Of a DNA stretch of 64,000 bases, positions 16,773-26,013 are shown in pieces. A program made the translations under genes and the position numbers. Below the pieces are notes generated by a model that ran no database searches, was not told where the DNA came from, and was given only the letters and a program-made list of their open reading frames with translations. The stretch comes from CAYPNP01 sp964412195 (lineage in GTDB: Bacteria; Acidobacteriota; JAAYUB01): contig CAYPNP010000002.1 in the NCBI GenBank assembly GCA_964412195.1, positions 248,001 to 312,000 of the forward strand, in the 5' to 3' direction. The number at the start of each line of letters is the position of its first letter. The stretch's first letter is position 1.

Positions 16773-17886
16773 AGAGGTCCGGTTCGTCTCCGGCAACGAG
16801 GCCTGCGCCCTGGGCGCCATCGCCGCCGGCTGCAATTTCTTCGGCGGCTATCCCATCTCGCCGTCGTCCGAGATCGCCGAGTTCCTGTCCGAGCTGCTGC
16901 CCAGGCACAACGGCCGGTTCATCCAGATGGAGGACGAGATCGCCGCCATGGGCTCGATCATCGGCGCGGCCCTGGCCGGCGCGAAGTCGCTGACCGCCAC
17001 CAGCGGCCCCGGCTTCTCCCTGAAGCAGGAGAACCTGGGCTTCGCCTGCATGGCCGAGGTCCCCTGCGTGATCGTCAACGTCATGCGCGGGGGGCCGTCC
17101 ACCGGCGCCCCGACGTCGCCGGCCCAGGCCGACATCCTGCAGTCCCGCTGGGGCACCCACGGCGACCACCCGGCCATCGTCATCGCCCCGACCACCATCC
17201 AGGAGATCTTCTACGAGGTCATCCGCGCGGTGAACCTGTCAGAGCGCTTCCGGAACCCGGTCATCTATCTCCTCGACGAGATCAACGGCCACATGCGCGA
17301 GAAGATCGAGATCCCCGAGCCGGGCGAGATCGAGCTCTGGCACCGGCCCAAGCCGCCCCAGGACAGGAACTGGGACAAGCCGTATGAGCGAAACGAGGAA
17401 GGCGTGCCGCTGATGCCCGACTACGGCCAGGGCAGCCGCTTCCACGTCACCGGCCTCGACCACGGCGTGACCGGGTTCCCCACCGGCAGCGCCGAGATCC
17501 GCCAGGCACTGCACCACGCCCTCATGGCCAAGATCGAGAAGAACAAGGACAAGATCATCAAGTACGACAGCTTCCAGGCGGACGACGCCGAGACCCTGAT
17601 CATCGCCTTCGGCTCCACCGCCCGCTCCGCCCGGCGCGCCGTCGAGCTGCTGCGCAAGGACGGGAAGAAAGTCGGCCTGTTCCGGCCCATCACCCTCTAC
17701 CCCATGCCCGAGGAAGCCATCCTGAAGGCGGCGGCCGGCAAGAAGAAGATCGTCGTCCCCGAGATGAACCTGGGCCAGTACGTGCTGGAGATCCGGCGGG
17801 TGCTCGGCCGCGACATCCCCATCGCCCAGGTCAACCGAACCGACGGCGAGCCCATCACTCCCGACCAGATCATGGCCGCGGTGTGA
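16762..17886 (+). CDS. korA: 2-oxoglutarate:ferredoxin oxidoreductase, alpha subunit
   Basis: A 374-residue pyrimidine-binding-fold subunit of the OFOR family. GNEACALGAIAAGCNFFGGYPISPSSEIAEF lies at the N-terminus (the YPISPSSEI pattern is typical of the oxoglutarate branch). MEDEIAAMGSIIGAALAGAKSLTATSGPGFSL follows. A C-terminal domain II has IAFGSTARSARRAVELLRKDGKKVGLFRPITLYP. The enzyme oxidatively decarboxylates 2-oxoglutarate to succinyl-CoA with ferredoxin, or runs in reverse in the reductive TCA cycle. Neighbouring sucCD supports 2-oxoglutarate over other 2-oxoacids. Confidence 0.93.
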   Translation: MKIKEVRFVSGNEACALGAIAAGCNFFGGYPISPSSEIAEFLSELLPRHNGRFIQMEDEIAAMGSIIGAALAGAKSLTATSGPGFSLKQENLGFACMAEVPCVIVNVMRGGPSTGAPTSPAQADILQSRWGTHGDHPAIVIAPTTIQEIFYEVIRAVNLSERFRNPVIYLLDEINGHMREKIEIPEPGEIELWHRPKPPQDRNWDKPYERNEEGVPLMPDYGQGSRFHVTGLDHGVTGFPTGSAEIRQALHHALMAKIEKNKDKIIKYDSFQADDAETLIIAFGSTARSARRAVELLRKDGKKVGLFRPITLYPMPEEAILKAAAGKKKIVVPEMNLGQYVLEIRRVLGRDIPIAQVNRTDGEPITPDQIMAAV

Positions 17887-17900
17887 GGCAGGAGAAACCC

Positions 17901-18731
17901 ATGGCAAAAACCACTGACTACGCCAAATACCTCCGGACCCAGTACATCCCCCACATCTGGTGCCCGGGCTGCGGCCACGGCATCGTGCTCAAGGCCATCC
18001 TGCGGGCGGTGGACCGGCTGGGCCTGGACAAGGACAAGGTCGCCTTCGTCTCCGGCATCGGCTGCTCCTCACGGGCCGTCGGCTACGTGGACTTCAACAC
18101 GCTGCACACCACCCACGGGCGCGCCCTGGCCTTCGCCACGGGCATCAAGATCGCCCGGCCCGACCTGCACGTCATCGTGGCCAGCGGCGACGGCGACGCG
18201 CTGGCTATCGGCGGCAACCACTTCATCCACGCCTGCCGGCGCAACATCGACATCACCCTGGTGGTGTTCAACAACTACATCTACGGCATGACCGGTGGGC
18301 AGTACTCCCCCACCACGCCGGTGAATTCCTACGCCAGCACCTCGCCCTACGGCTCGGTGGAGCCGCCCTTCGACGTCTGCAACCTGGCCATCGCCGCCGG
18401 CGCCACCTATGTCGCCCGGGGCACGGCGTTCAACACCGTCCAGCTCGACAAGCTCGTCGAGAAGGGCATCCAGAACAGCGGATTCTCGGTCGTCGAAGCC
18501 TTCAGCCAGTGCCCCACCTATTACGGCCGGAAGAACAAGCAGCGCACTCCGGTGGACGGCCTGAAGTGGCAGAAGGAGGTCGTCGTCCCGGTGGCCAAGG
18601 CCAAGGACATGAAGCCGGAGGAGCTGCAGGGCAAGATCCTGGTCGGCGAACTCCACCAGGCGCAGCGCCCCGAATACACGCATCTGTACAACACCGTCAT
18701 CGAGCGGGCCCAGAGCGCCGACGCCGAGTGA
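17901..18731 (+). CDS. korB: 2-oxoglutarate:ferredoxin oxidoreductase, beta (TPP) subunit
   Basis: A 276-residue TPP-binding subunit. WCPGCGHGIVLKAILRA contains the CPGCGHG signature. The TPP/Mg motif is GDGDALAIGGNHFIHACRRN, and the metal-side NNYIYGMTGGQYSPTTP follows. The start ATG at 17901 has AGGAG 7 bases before it. It works as a heterotetramer with the adjacent subunits. There is no internal ferredoxin domain, consistent with a separate korD. Confidence 0.94.
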   Translation: MAKTTDYAKYLRTQYIPHIWCPGCGHGIVLKAILRAVDRLGLDKDKVAFVSGIGCSSRAVGYVDFNTLHTTHGRALAFATGIKIARPDLHVIVASGDGDALAIGGNHFIHACRRNIDITLVVFNNYIYGMTGGQYSPTTPVNSYASTSPYGSVEPPFDVCNLAIAAGATYVARGTAFNTVQLDKLVEKGIQNSGFSVVEAFSQCPTYYGRKNKQRTPVDGLKWQKEVVVPVAKAKDMKPEELQGKILVGELHQAQRPEYTHLYNTVIERAQSADAE

Positions 18732-18752
18732 CATCCGATACGGGAGGACACC

Positions 18753-19316
18753 GTGGTTGAACGATTTGAAATCCGGCTCTCCGGCTCCGGCGGCCAGGGC
18801 CTGGTGCTGGCCGGGGTGATCCTGGCCGAGGCGGCCGCCATTCACGACAACCTGTACGCCGTGCAGTCGCAGTCCTACGGCCCGGAGGCCCGCGGCGGCG
18901 CCAGCAAGTCCGAGGTGATCATCGGCAGTGAGCCGATCAGCTACCCGAAGGCGGTTCGCCCGGACCTGCTGCTGGCCCTGAACCAGGAATCCTTCAACAA
19001 GTACGCCGCCAGCCTCAAGGCGGGGGGCACCATCATCGCCGACTCCGATTTCGTGGATGTCACCCAGAAGGGGGACTACACGCTGATCAGCCTCCCCATC
19101 ACCGACCTGGCCCGCACCCAAGTGGGCCGGGAGATGGTGGTCAACATCGTCTGCCTGGGCATCATCCAGGAGATCACCGGCATCGTCACCTTCCCCTCCC
19201 TGGAGAAGGCCGTCCTCAAGCGCGTCCCCAAGGGCACCGAGGCCATCAATACCAAGGCCCTCCACGTCGGCCAGGAGGCCGCCCGCAAGCACAAGCAGGA
19301 GCAGACCCATGCGTGA
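18753..19316 (+). CDS. korC: 2-oxoglutarate:ferredoxin oxidoreductase, gamma subunit
   Basis: A 187-residue gamma subunit with GSGGQGLVLAGVILAEAA near the N-terminus and SQSYGPEARGGASKSEVIIG, both diagnostic for POR/KOR gamma domains. GTG start with GGGAGGA upstream. The final residues overlap the ndk start by 8 bases. It completes the korDABC set. Confidence 0.94.
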   Translation: MVERFEIRLSGSGGQGLVLAGVILAEAAAIHDNLYAVQSQSYGPEARGGASKSEVIIGSEPISYPKAVRPDLLLALNQESFNKYAASLKAGGTIIADSDFVDVTQKGDYTLISLPITDLARTQVGREMVVNIVCLGIIQEITGIVTFPSLEKAVLKRVPKGTEAINTKALHVGQEAARKHKQEQTHA

Positions 19317-19740
19317 ACGGACTCTCGCCATCGTCAAGCCCGACGCCTTCCGCGCCGGACTCGCCGGCAAGATCCTGGACCGGATCCTCGGCGCGGGCCT
19401 CGACATCGTGGCCGCCAAGCTGATCCACCTCACCCGCCCGGAGGCCGAGGGGTTCTACCAGGTCCACCGGGAGCGCCCGTTCTTCCCCTCCCTGGTCGCC
19501 TTCATGACCGAAGGGCCGGTCCTCGTCCTGATCCTCGAGGGGGACAACGCCATCCGCCGGTGGCGCGACCTGATGGGCGCCACCAACCCGGCCAACGCCG
19601 AGCCGGGCACCATCCGCAAGGAGTTCGGCTCGAGCATCGAGCGGAACGCCTCCCACGGGTCGGACGCGCCGGAGACCGCCGCGTTCGAGACCCGCTACTT
19701 CTTCAGCGAAATCGAGATCGTCCGGCCGGCCTCTGCCTGA
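19309..19740 (+). CDS. ndk: Nucleoside diphosphate kinase
   Basis: A 143-residue enzyme exchanging gamma-phosphates among NTPs and NDPs. It begins RTLAIVKPDAF. The active-site motif NASHGSD puts the phosphohistidine at residue 116, and RPFFPSLVAFMTEGPV is the substrate-side helix. It overlaps korC. Co-transcription with an ADP- or GDP-using succinyl-CoA synthetase is functionally sensible, since Ndk balances the product nucleotides, but this link is inference. Confidence 0.97.
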   Translation: MRERTLAIVKPDAFRAGLAGKILDRILGAGLDIVAAKLIHLTRPEAEGFYQVHRERPFFPSLVAFMTEGPVLVLILEGDNAIRRWRDLMGATNPANAEPGTIRKEFGSSIERNASHGSDAPETAAFETRYFFSEIEIVRPASA

Positions 19741-19749
19741 GGAGGGCGC

Positions 19750-20505
19750 ATGGATCTACGCGCCGCGTGGGACCGATTCCAAGACAACCAGGCCCGGCGC
19801 AAGCTGGCCAGGCTGCACCGCCGCCTGTGCGAGAAGTGGGCCCAGGGCTACGAGCGCCTGGGCGCCGCCGACGAGCTGAACGGGCTGCCGGGCGAGGAGC
19901 CGGTCTTCATCCTGCTGCACCGGTTCGGCATCCAGGTGCCCAAGATCAGCGAGGATGAGGACGAGCGGAAGTACGTCTTCGACCTCGTCCTGGCCAAGGG
20001 CGCCGAGGCGCTGCCGGCCCTCCGCCGCTACATCCGCGAGAAGGAGGGCCTGGCCTTCCCTCTCCAGCTCCTGGAACGCATCGCCGGCCGGGAGGAGACC
20101 CGCCGCTTCCTGCTCGAGGTGCTGACCGAGCTGACTCCAGACTACGACCGCGCCCCTCACAAGAAGGTCGAAATCCTGCAGGCCCTGGGCGAGTACGCCG
20201 ACGACGAGGTCATCGGCCGGGTGCTCCCCTTCCTGAAGGACCCCAACGACGACGTGGTGCTGGGCGCCATGGAGGGCCTCACCCGCCACCCGCTTCCCGA
20301 GCCGGCCGCGGAGAAGATCCGCGAGGCCTTCCTCGCCGTCTGGACCGACGAGGAGGAGAAGCCGCGGCTCAAGCGCCGGCTGGCCGAAATGTTCAAGGAC
20401 CTGCACTGGAAGGTGACCGGCTTCCGGTCCCGCGTCGAGGAGCAGCTGCCCGAAGGTTTCTATATTGACAAAAAGGGATTCGTCAAGAAAATGGGGGAAG
20501 AATAA
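19750..20505 (+). CDS. HEAT-repeat-like protein (251 aa)
   Basis: A 251-residue soluble, alpha-helical, highly charged protein with no signal peptide. Segments such as LPALRRYIREKEGLAFPLQLLERIAGREETRRFL and VGRVLPFLKDPNDDVVLGAMEGLTRHP-like stretches (DDEVIGRVLPFLKDPNDDVV) have the helix-turn-helix spacing of HEAT/PBS-lyase-type repeats. The ATG follows GGAGG and lies 9 bases after ndk, so it belongs to the operon. No enzymatic motif is seen. It could be an assembly or scaffold protein for the neighbouring complex; this is a guess from position. Confidence 0.75.
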   Translation: MDLRAAWDRFQDNQARRKLARLHRRLCEKWAQGYERLGAADELNGLPGEEPVFILLHRFGIQVPKISEDEDERKYVFDLVLAKGAEALPALRRYIREKEGLAFPLQLLERIAGREETRRFLLEVLTELTPDYDRAPHKKVEILQALGEYADDEVIGRVLPFLKDPNDDVVLGAMEGLTRHPLPEPAAEKIREAFLAVWTDEEEKPRLKRRLAEMFKDLHWKVTGFRSRVEEQLPEGFYIDKKGFVKKMGEE

Positions 20506-20618
20506 AGAGAACGGAAATCTGCCATGGCTGTCGCGATCACATCACGACGTTGCAAGGCCCTGTGCCGGTTTCCCTTCCTATTCCCTGCCGGCCCTACTCT
20601 GAGCGCATGGAGAACGGT

Positions 20619-21965
20619 ATGAGACAAAAAGGATTCGTCCTCGGCCTGCTCCTCGTGACCGCGTCGCTCCTGCTATGGACCGCCTGCCAGAGCGGCCAGC
20701 AGGCCGGGCCCGCCGGCGCCAAGCTCGTGATCATCTCCCCCCACACCACCGACATCCGGGACAACATGCTGCCTCTCTTCCAGGAGTGGTACAAGCAAAA
20801 AGCCGGGAAAACGGTGGAGGTCGAGTGGATCAACCAGGGCGGGTCCTCGGACAACCTGCGCTTCATCAAGTCGGAATTTGCCCGCACCCCGACCGGCATC
20901 GGCATCGACGTGTTCTGGGGCGGCGGCGTCTCCCCCTTCTTCACCCTGAAGAAGGCCGGCCTGCTGCAAAAGGTCGAGATCGATCCGGCCGTCCTGAAGG
21001 CCATCCCCGAGGACATCAACGGCGTGCCGATTTACGATCCCGACCACGAGTGGTTCGGCTCCTGCCTGTCCACCTTCGGCATCATGACCAACGAGATGGT
21101 CCGGAACTTCCACAAGGTCCCGCCCATCCGCGACTGGGAGGAGATGACCAACCCCAAGCTGCGCGGCTGGATCAGCTCGGCCGACCCGCGCCACAGCGGC
21201 ACCCACCATGTGGCCTACGGCACCATCCTGCAGGCCTACGGCTGGGAGAAGGGCTGGCAGATCCTGACGCTCATGGCGGCCAACACCAAGGGCTTCAAGA
21301 TCTCCTCCAAGGACGTGGTCAAGGACCTGGTGGCTGGCGACGCCATGTTCACCCCCTCGGTGGACTACTACGCCTGGAAGGAAATCGAGCGGCTCGGGCC
21401 GGACAAAATCTCCTTCCTGCTGCCCGAGGGCCTGTCCATGATCAACCCCGACTCCTTCTGCATGCTCAAGGGCGCCCCCAATCCGCAGGAGGGCCGACTG
21501 TTCATCGAGTGGGTTTTGTCCGACGCCGGCCAGAAGGCATGGATGCTCAAGGCCGGCGAACCCGGCGGTCCGCCGCGCGCCACCCTGTCGCGGCTGGCCG
21601 TCCTGCCGCAGGTCTACCAGGAGGTCCGGGGCAAGACCCTCATCACCATCAATCCATTCGAGAAATCCTCCTTCATCCAGTACAACGTCGAGCAGGACGA
21701 GCAGCTCTGGGACATTTTCAACGACCTGATGGGCACCATGCTGGTGGACAGCCACCCGGCCCTGGCCGCCGCGTGGGAGAAGGTCATCGCCGGCGGCTGC
21801 AAGCCGGCCGCCTTGGCCAAGCTGGGCGAGATGCCCCTCACCCTGGAGCAGGCCCGGCAGATGTCCGACCGGTGGAAGGACGACAAGTTCCGCAACGAGA
21901 CCATCAACCAGTGGCTGACGTTCAACCAGAAGAAGTTTGACGAGGCGGTGCGGCTGAGCCGATGA
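20619..21965 (+). CDS. ABC transporter substrate-binding lipoprotein (family 1, Fe3+/polyamine type)
   Basis: A 448-residue extracellular solute-binding protein. An N-terminal signal with hydrophobic core LVTASLLLW ends in TAC, a slightly divergent lipobox that suggests lipid anchoring at the Cys. The mature part starts LVIISPHTTDIRDN and contains GIDVFWGGGVSPFFTLKKAG and TNEMVRNFHKVPPIRDWEE, typical of the AfuA/FutA-like group. The ATG at 20619 is preferred over the one at 20607 because GGAG lies 6 bases before it. It overlaps the ATPase gene by 4 bases. Substrate (iron, thiamine, phosphonate or polyamine) cannot be told from sequence. Confidence 0.88.
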   Translation: MRQKGFVLGLLLVTASLLLWTACQSGQQAGPAGAKLVIISPHTTDIRDNMLPLFQEWYKQKAGKTVEVEWINQGGSSDNLRFIKSEFARTPTGIGIDVFWGGGVSPFFTLKKAGLLQKVEIDPAVLKAIPEDINGVPIYDPDHEWFGSCLSTFGIMTNEMVRNFHKVPPIRDWEEMTNPKLRGWISSADPRHSGTHHVAYGTILQAYGWEKGWQILTLMAANTKGFKISSKDVVKDLVAGDAMFTPSVDYYAWKEIERLGPDKISFLLPEGLSMINPDSFCMLKGAPNPQEGRLFIEWVLSDAGQKAWMLKAGEPGGPPRATLSRLAVLPQVYQEVRGKTLITINPFEKSSFIQYNVEQDEQLWDIFNDLMGTMLVDSHPALAAAWEKVIAGGCKPAALAKLGEMPLTLEQARQMSDRWKDDKFRNETINQWLTFNQKKFDEAVRLSR

Positions 21966-23047
21966 GGGTCGAACTCCGCCACGTCAACAAGCGGTTCGAC
22001 AAGACCGAGGTCCTCCGCGATCTGAGCGTGGAGGTCCGCGAGGGCGAGTTCTTCTTCATCCTCGGCCCGTCCGGCTGCGGCAAGACGACGCTGCTGCGGA
22101 TCGTGGCCGGTTTCGAGTCCCCCTCCGAGGGCGACGTCCTGTTCGACGGCAAGTCGGTGGTGAAGGAACCGCCCAACCGCCGGAACATCGGCATGGTTTT
22201 TCAAAACTACGCCCTCTGGCCCCACCTGACGGTGCGCGACAACGTCCGTTTCGGCCTGGACATCCTGAAGACGCCGCCCCGCGAGACGGCGCGGCGCATC
22301 GCCGAGGTGCTCGAGACGGTCCAGATGACCGGCTACGAGCACCGCTTCCCGAACCAGCTCTCCGGCGGCCAGCAGCAGCGGGTGGCGCTGGCCCGGGCGA
22401 TCGTGACCCGGCCGGGGCTGCTGCTGCTGGACGAGCCGCTGTCGAACCTGGACGCCCGCCTGCGCCTGGAGATGCGCGACGAGCTGCTGCGCGTGCAGAA
22501 GGCCACGAGCATCACTACCGTCTACGTCACCCACGACCAGAAGGAGGCCCTTTCCATGGCCGACCGGATGGTCATCCTGAAGGACGGCCGGATCATGCAG
22601 GCCGGTTCTCCCATCGACGTCTACCGCTCGCCCGTCTCGCCCTTCGTGGCGGGGTTCATGGGCGAGACCAACTTCGTCGAGGGGACGGTGCGTGAGGCCC
22701 GCATGGGCGAGGTCGAGGTGGAGACAACCATCGGCCGGATGGAGGGCCCCGCCGAGTTCGACCGGTTCCACAAGGGTGACCGGGTGCTGGTCTCGATCCG
22801 GCCGGAGGCGATCCGGCTGGCCGAGGAGGTGCTGCGGCACCCGGCCGTGGTCTTCAAGGCCAATGTCGAGAAGACCGTCTTCATGGGCGAGTCGGAGCAC
22901 TTCTGGCTGACCGCCGCCGGCTCGGTGCCCATGAAGATGCTGCTGATCAACCCCAAGCCGGGCATCGAGGCGCCCGGCACGGAGCTGATCCTCTCCGTCG
23001 CTTGGGAAGACTGCGTGCTGCTCCGGCCGGAAGAGGCCGGGGCATGA
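21962..23047 (+). CDS. ABC transporter ATP-binding protein (FbpC/PotA-like)
   Basis: A 361-residue ATPase with Walker A GPSGCGKTT, Q-loop in MVFQNYALWPHLTV, signature LSGGQQQRVALARAI, Walker B LLLLDEPLSNLDARLR and switch His in YVTHDQKEAL. A C-terminal TOBE-like domain spans ~residues 240-361. ATGA overlaps at both ends link it to the binding protein and the permease. It energises the importer. Confidence 0.95.
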   Translation: MRVELRHVNKRFDKTEVLRDLSVEVREGEFFFILGPSGCGKTTLLRIVAGFESPSEGDVLFDGKSVVKEPPNRRNIGMVFQNYALWPHLTVRDNVRFGLDILKTPPRETARRIAEVLETVQMTGYEHRFPNQLSGGQQQRVALARAIVTRPGLLLLDEPLSNLDARLRLEMRDELLRVQKATSITTVYVTHDQKEALSMADRMVILKDGRIMQAGSPIDVYRSPVSPFVAGFMGETNFVEGTVREARMGEVEVETTIGRMEGPAEFDRFHKGDRVLVSIRPEAIRLAEEVLRHPAVVFKANVEKTVFMGESEHFWLTAAGSVPMKMLLINPKPGIEAPGTELILSVAWEDCVLLRPEEAGA

Positions 23048-24741
23048 AGGGTTCGGCTGCGACCCGCATGGGCTGGACGGGTTGGGGATTCACCGCTTTC
23101 GTCGCCGCCTTCCTCTTCTTCTTCATGATCTACCCCCTGCTCTACGTCTTCGTGAAATCGTTCTGGATCAAGGGACAGCTCGACTTCGGCTTCTTCCACC
23201 TGATGTTCGAGAACCCGGTCCTGCGCAAGGCCATCTTCAACAGCCTGCTCATCGGCACCCTCACCACCACCTTCACCACGGTGGTGGCCCTGCCGCTGGC
23301 GTACATGTTCACGAACTTCGACTTCCGCGGCAAGGGGTTCCTGCAGAGCTTCCTGCTGGTGCCGCTGATCCTGCCGCCGTTTGTCGGCGCCATTGGGATC
23401 AAGCAGATCTTCGCCCGCTTCGGCTCGGTGAACCTCTTGCTGATGAAGCTGGGGCTGCTGCAGCAGCCCATCGACTGGTTCGGCGACGGCGGCTTCCTGT
23501 GCGTGGTGTTGCTGGAGACGATGACCTTCTACCCGATCATGTTCCTGAACCTCAGCGCCGCCCTGGCCAACGTGGACCCGTCGCTGGAGGAAGCGGCCCG
23601 CTGCAGCGGCGCTTCCCGCTGGGCGACGCTGCGCAAGGTCACCCTGCCGCTGATGCTGCCGGGGTTCTTCGCTGGCGCCGTGATCGTGTTCATCTGGTCC
23701 TTCACCGACCTGGGCACGCCGCTGATCTTCGACTTCCAGGTGACCATCCCGGTGCAGATCTTCTCCATGGTCACCGACATCAACGAGAACCCCATGGGCT
23801 ATGCCCTGGTGGTGCTGGTGATCGCCCTGACCGTGGCCTTCTTCCTCACTTCCAAGCGGCTGGTGGGCACGCGGCGCTACGAGATGCTGGCGCGCGGCCA
23901 CGTCACCGGGCGCGAGAAGCCCGCGCGCGGCGCGCTGACGGTGCTCTTCTACGTCTTCGTGATCGGGCTGATCTCGGTGGCGCTGCTGCCCCACATCGGC
24001 GTGCTGCTGATGTCGATCTCGGGCCAGTGGTTCGGCACGGTCCTGCCGGAGACGCTGACGCTGGGCTATTACAAGAGCATCTTCACCAACGCCATCACGT
24101 CCACCTCCATCCGCAACAGCCTCTTCTACAGCGTCTGCAGCACCGCGCTGGACGTGGCCTTCGGCCTGGTGGTGGCCTGGCTGCTGAGCCGGAAGCGCTT
24201 CCCGGGGCGCAACCTGCTGGACGCCCTGATCATGCTGCCGCTGGCCCTGCCGGGCATCATCCTGGCATTTGGCTACGTGGCCACGTTCAGCGGCACGGTG
24301 CTGGACCCGCGCACCAACCCCACCATCCTGCTGGTGCTGAGCTACGGCCTGCGGCGGATGCCCTACATGGTGCGTTCGGCCTACGCCGGCTTCCAGCAGA
24401 CCAGCGTGACGCTGGAGGAAGCCGCCCAGAGCCTGGGCGCCTCGCCGGCCCGCACGCTGCGCAAGATCACCATCCCGCTGATCGCGGCCAACCTCGTCGC
24501 CGGGATGCTGCTGTGCTTCGCCTACGCCATGCTGGAGGTCAGCGACAGCCTGATCCTGGCCATGCGCGAGGAGTTCTACCCCATCACCAAGGCGATTTAC
24601 ATCCTGTCCTCGTCCACGTCGGAGGGCTACTCGCTGGCCTGCGCCCTGGGCTTCACCGGCATGGTGATCCTGACCACGGCGATCATGGTGGCCGGCCGCA
24701 TCCTCGGCAAGCGCATGGGCGAATTGTTCCGCGCCGGTTGA
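23044..24741 (+). CDS. ABC transporter permease, two fused membrane domains (FbpB-like)
   Basis: A 565-residue inner-membrane protein with about twelve hydrophobic segments in two halves. Each half carries an EAA-type loop for the ATPase: EEAARCSGASRWATLRKVTLPLMLPG in the first and EEAAQSLGASPARTLRKITIPLI in the second. This fused layout is typical of Fe3+-type importers. The start overlaps the ATPase stop (ATGA). There are no further genes in the unit; a repeat block follows. Confidence 0.94.
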   Translation: MKGSAATRMGWTGWGFTAFVAAFLFFFMIYPLLYVFVKSFWIKGQLDFGFFHLMFENPVLRKAIFNSLLIGTLTTTFTTVVALPLAYMFTNFDFRGKGFLQSFLLVPLILPPFVGAIGIKQIFARFGSVNLLLMKLGLLQQPIDWFGDGGFLCVVLLETMTFYPIMFLNLSAALANVDPSLEEAARCSGASRWATLRKVTLPLMLPGFFAGAVIVFIWSFTDLGTPLIFDFQVTIPVQIFSMVTDINENPMGYALVVLVIALTVAFFLTSKRLVGTRRYEMLARGHVTGREKPARGALTVLFYVFVIGLISVALLPHIGVLLMSISGQWFGTVLPETLTLGYYKSIFTNAITSTSIRNSLFYSVCSTALDVAFGLVVAWLLSRKRFPGRNLLDALIMLPLALPGIILAFGYVATFSGTVLDPRTNPTILLVLSYGLRRMPYMVRSAYAGFQQTSVTLEEAAQSLGASPARTLRKITIPLIAANLVAGMLLCFAYAMLEVSDSLILAMREEFYPITKAIYILSSSTSEGYSLACALGFTGMVILTTAIMVAGRILGKRMGELFRAG

Positions 24742-24748
24742 TCCCATC

Positions 24749-24870
24749 CGTGCTCGTGCTCGTGCTCGACGGATGACCGGTGACGGGTGACCGGTGACGG
24801 GTGACCGAGGCAGTTTACAATCGACCGATCGTCATCGTCGATCGTAATCGTAATCGTGCTCGTAATCGAT
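24749..24870. repeat. Hexamer and heptamer repeat block
   Basis: GTGCTC hexamers (24750-24768), then GTGACGG/GTGACCG heptamers (24776-24804), then hexamers of the type CGTAATCGTAATCGTGCTCG (24836-24868). The order and orientation are the mirror of blocks elsewhere in the window. Confidence 0.88.
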
Positions 24871-24891
24871 CTGTTCCAGATCCAACAAGCC

Positions 24892-25221
24892 ATGGAGGAT
24901 CAGTTGGAAAAAGATTTCACAATTGATAAAGTCTCATGGCACACACAGACCGCAGGCAATCCAGAATCGCGGGACCACGTCCTGCAACGTTTTTATTCAT
25001 TGGTGTTTTTTTTACAGGCCCATCATCTGACCAAGCGGGTTCTCCTGCACAATATCAACGAAATCACGGATGATTTCTCCGTGAAGACCAGCGATCTCAC
25101 GGAAGCTGGATTGGAATTTATGAAGAGAGCTTACGACAAATGGCTCTCACGAATTGACAGGGGCGCAGATCCACAAAATGTGGATTTTCTTGAAACAGAA
25201 CTCGAAAAACTGATTAACTGA
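24892..25221 (+). CDS. Hypothetical soluble protein, AT-richer than its surroundings
   Basis: About 109 residues, no signal peptide or membrane segment, charged and mostly helical. Features are DKVSWHTQTAG, a YSLVFFLQAHHLTKR helix and a C-terminal FLETELEKLIN. No family is recognised. Codon use and base composition (many AAA, GAT, ATT codons) differ sharply from the GC-rich neighbours, which suggests recent transfer. Start is uncertain: ATG at 24892, or TTG at 24904 with GGAGG 5 bases upstream. It is flanked by repeat blocks on both sides and stands alone, as a cargo gene might. Confidence 0.6.
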   Translation: MEDQLEKDFTIDKVSWHTQTAGNPESRDHVLQRFYSLVFFLQAHHLTKRVLLHNINEITDDFSVKTSDLTEAGLEFMKRAYDKWLSRIDRGADPQNVDFLETELEKLIN

Positions 25222-25340
25222 ATTCTGGCCGAGAAGGAATCGAACTGTCTCTCGCTCACTGCCCAATTGGGATTTGGCCACTCACAATGTCCCGCCAAAG
25301 ATCAACGACCATCGCCCATCATTTGGAAGCTTTACCACAT

Positions 25341-25652
25341 CGGGGAGGCCCGCAGGGCCGGCCGTTGAAAGCCCAGGGCGAGCGCAGCGAGCCCTGGGAT
25401 AGTGAGCAATCCTTAGATTGATTCTGTATTTCCAAGGAGCCCTGTAAGGGCGACGGACGATCTGGATTTTTGTAACAATCTTCCTGTCGCCGATAATTTA
25501 GCTGACGATATCCTGGTGCCGCCTGAAACCAGGTTCGGTCGCCCTTGCAGGGCTCATATGGGAGATGCAGAGGAAAAATCTCATGGCCCGCCTACCCAGG
25601 GCTCGCTGCGCTCGCCCTGGGCTTTCAACGGTCAGCCCTGCGGGCCTCCCCG
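25341..25652. repeat. Nested inverted-repeat element (about 312 bp)
   Basis: Outer arms of 58 bp (25341-25398 and 25595-25652) are inverted copies with two mismatches. Each arm contains CCCAGGGCGAGCGCAGCGAG and a GGGAGGCCCGCAGGGC-type motif that is itself palindromic. Inner 18-bp arms (25437-25454 and 25538-25555, GAGCCCTGTAAGGGCGAC type) are inverted with one mismatch. No ORF with coding character lies inside. This looks like a non-autonomous palindromic element (REP/MITE-like). Sequence from 25653 to 26013 shows no gene. Confidence 0.85.
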
Positions 25653-25882
25653 CCGTTGCGGTACAGGGGGGATGTCGTGAGCTACGCAATCCGCCGGGCG
25701 CTGACGCATCCCGGTACTGTCCGCTTGCCGGCCCGCTCGGTGGTCGCCGAATCGCGCCACCGCTGTTTCGCCCCACCGCCGTTTTGCCGTTTCGGACGAC
25801 ATGCGCCGGGACGTCGCTCAATCCGACTGGTCATCGTGGAGCAAGATTAACCTGGCCGGGACGAATTCCGATGGGTCTGGGA

Positions 25883-25888
25883 TATAAT
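25883..25888 (+). promoter_or_regulatory. Candidate -10 box for the 26.0-29.4 kb cassette
   Basis: Consensus TATAAT 126 bases upstream of the first ATG. No good -35 is seen at the right distance. Hexamer repeats (25968-26000, CGATTACGAGCACG type) lie in the presumed leader. Support is the single box. Confidence 0.35.
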
Positions 25889-26013
25889 GGGGGCGTTTCG
25901 CACATCGACAGGGATTGTTCCGCCGGGATGTCATCGGCGGGCGCGACGGGAAACAATGGGAGAGATCGTCGAGTACGATTACGAGCACGAGCACGACAAA
26001 TCCAGGAGGTAAC

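Noticed and set aside
25222..25300. Possible tRNA 3' fragment or attachment site (GTTCGATTC-like T-loop on the minus strand after the AT-rich gene)
   Set aside because: The T-stem does not pair properly and no acceptor or anticodon arm is present.
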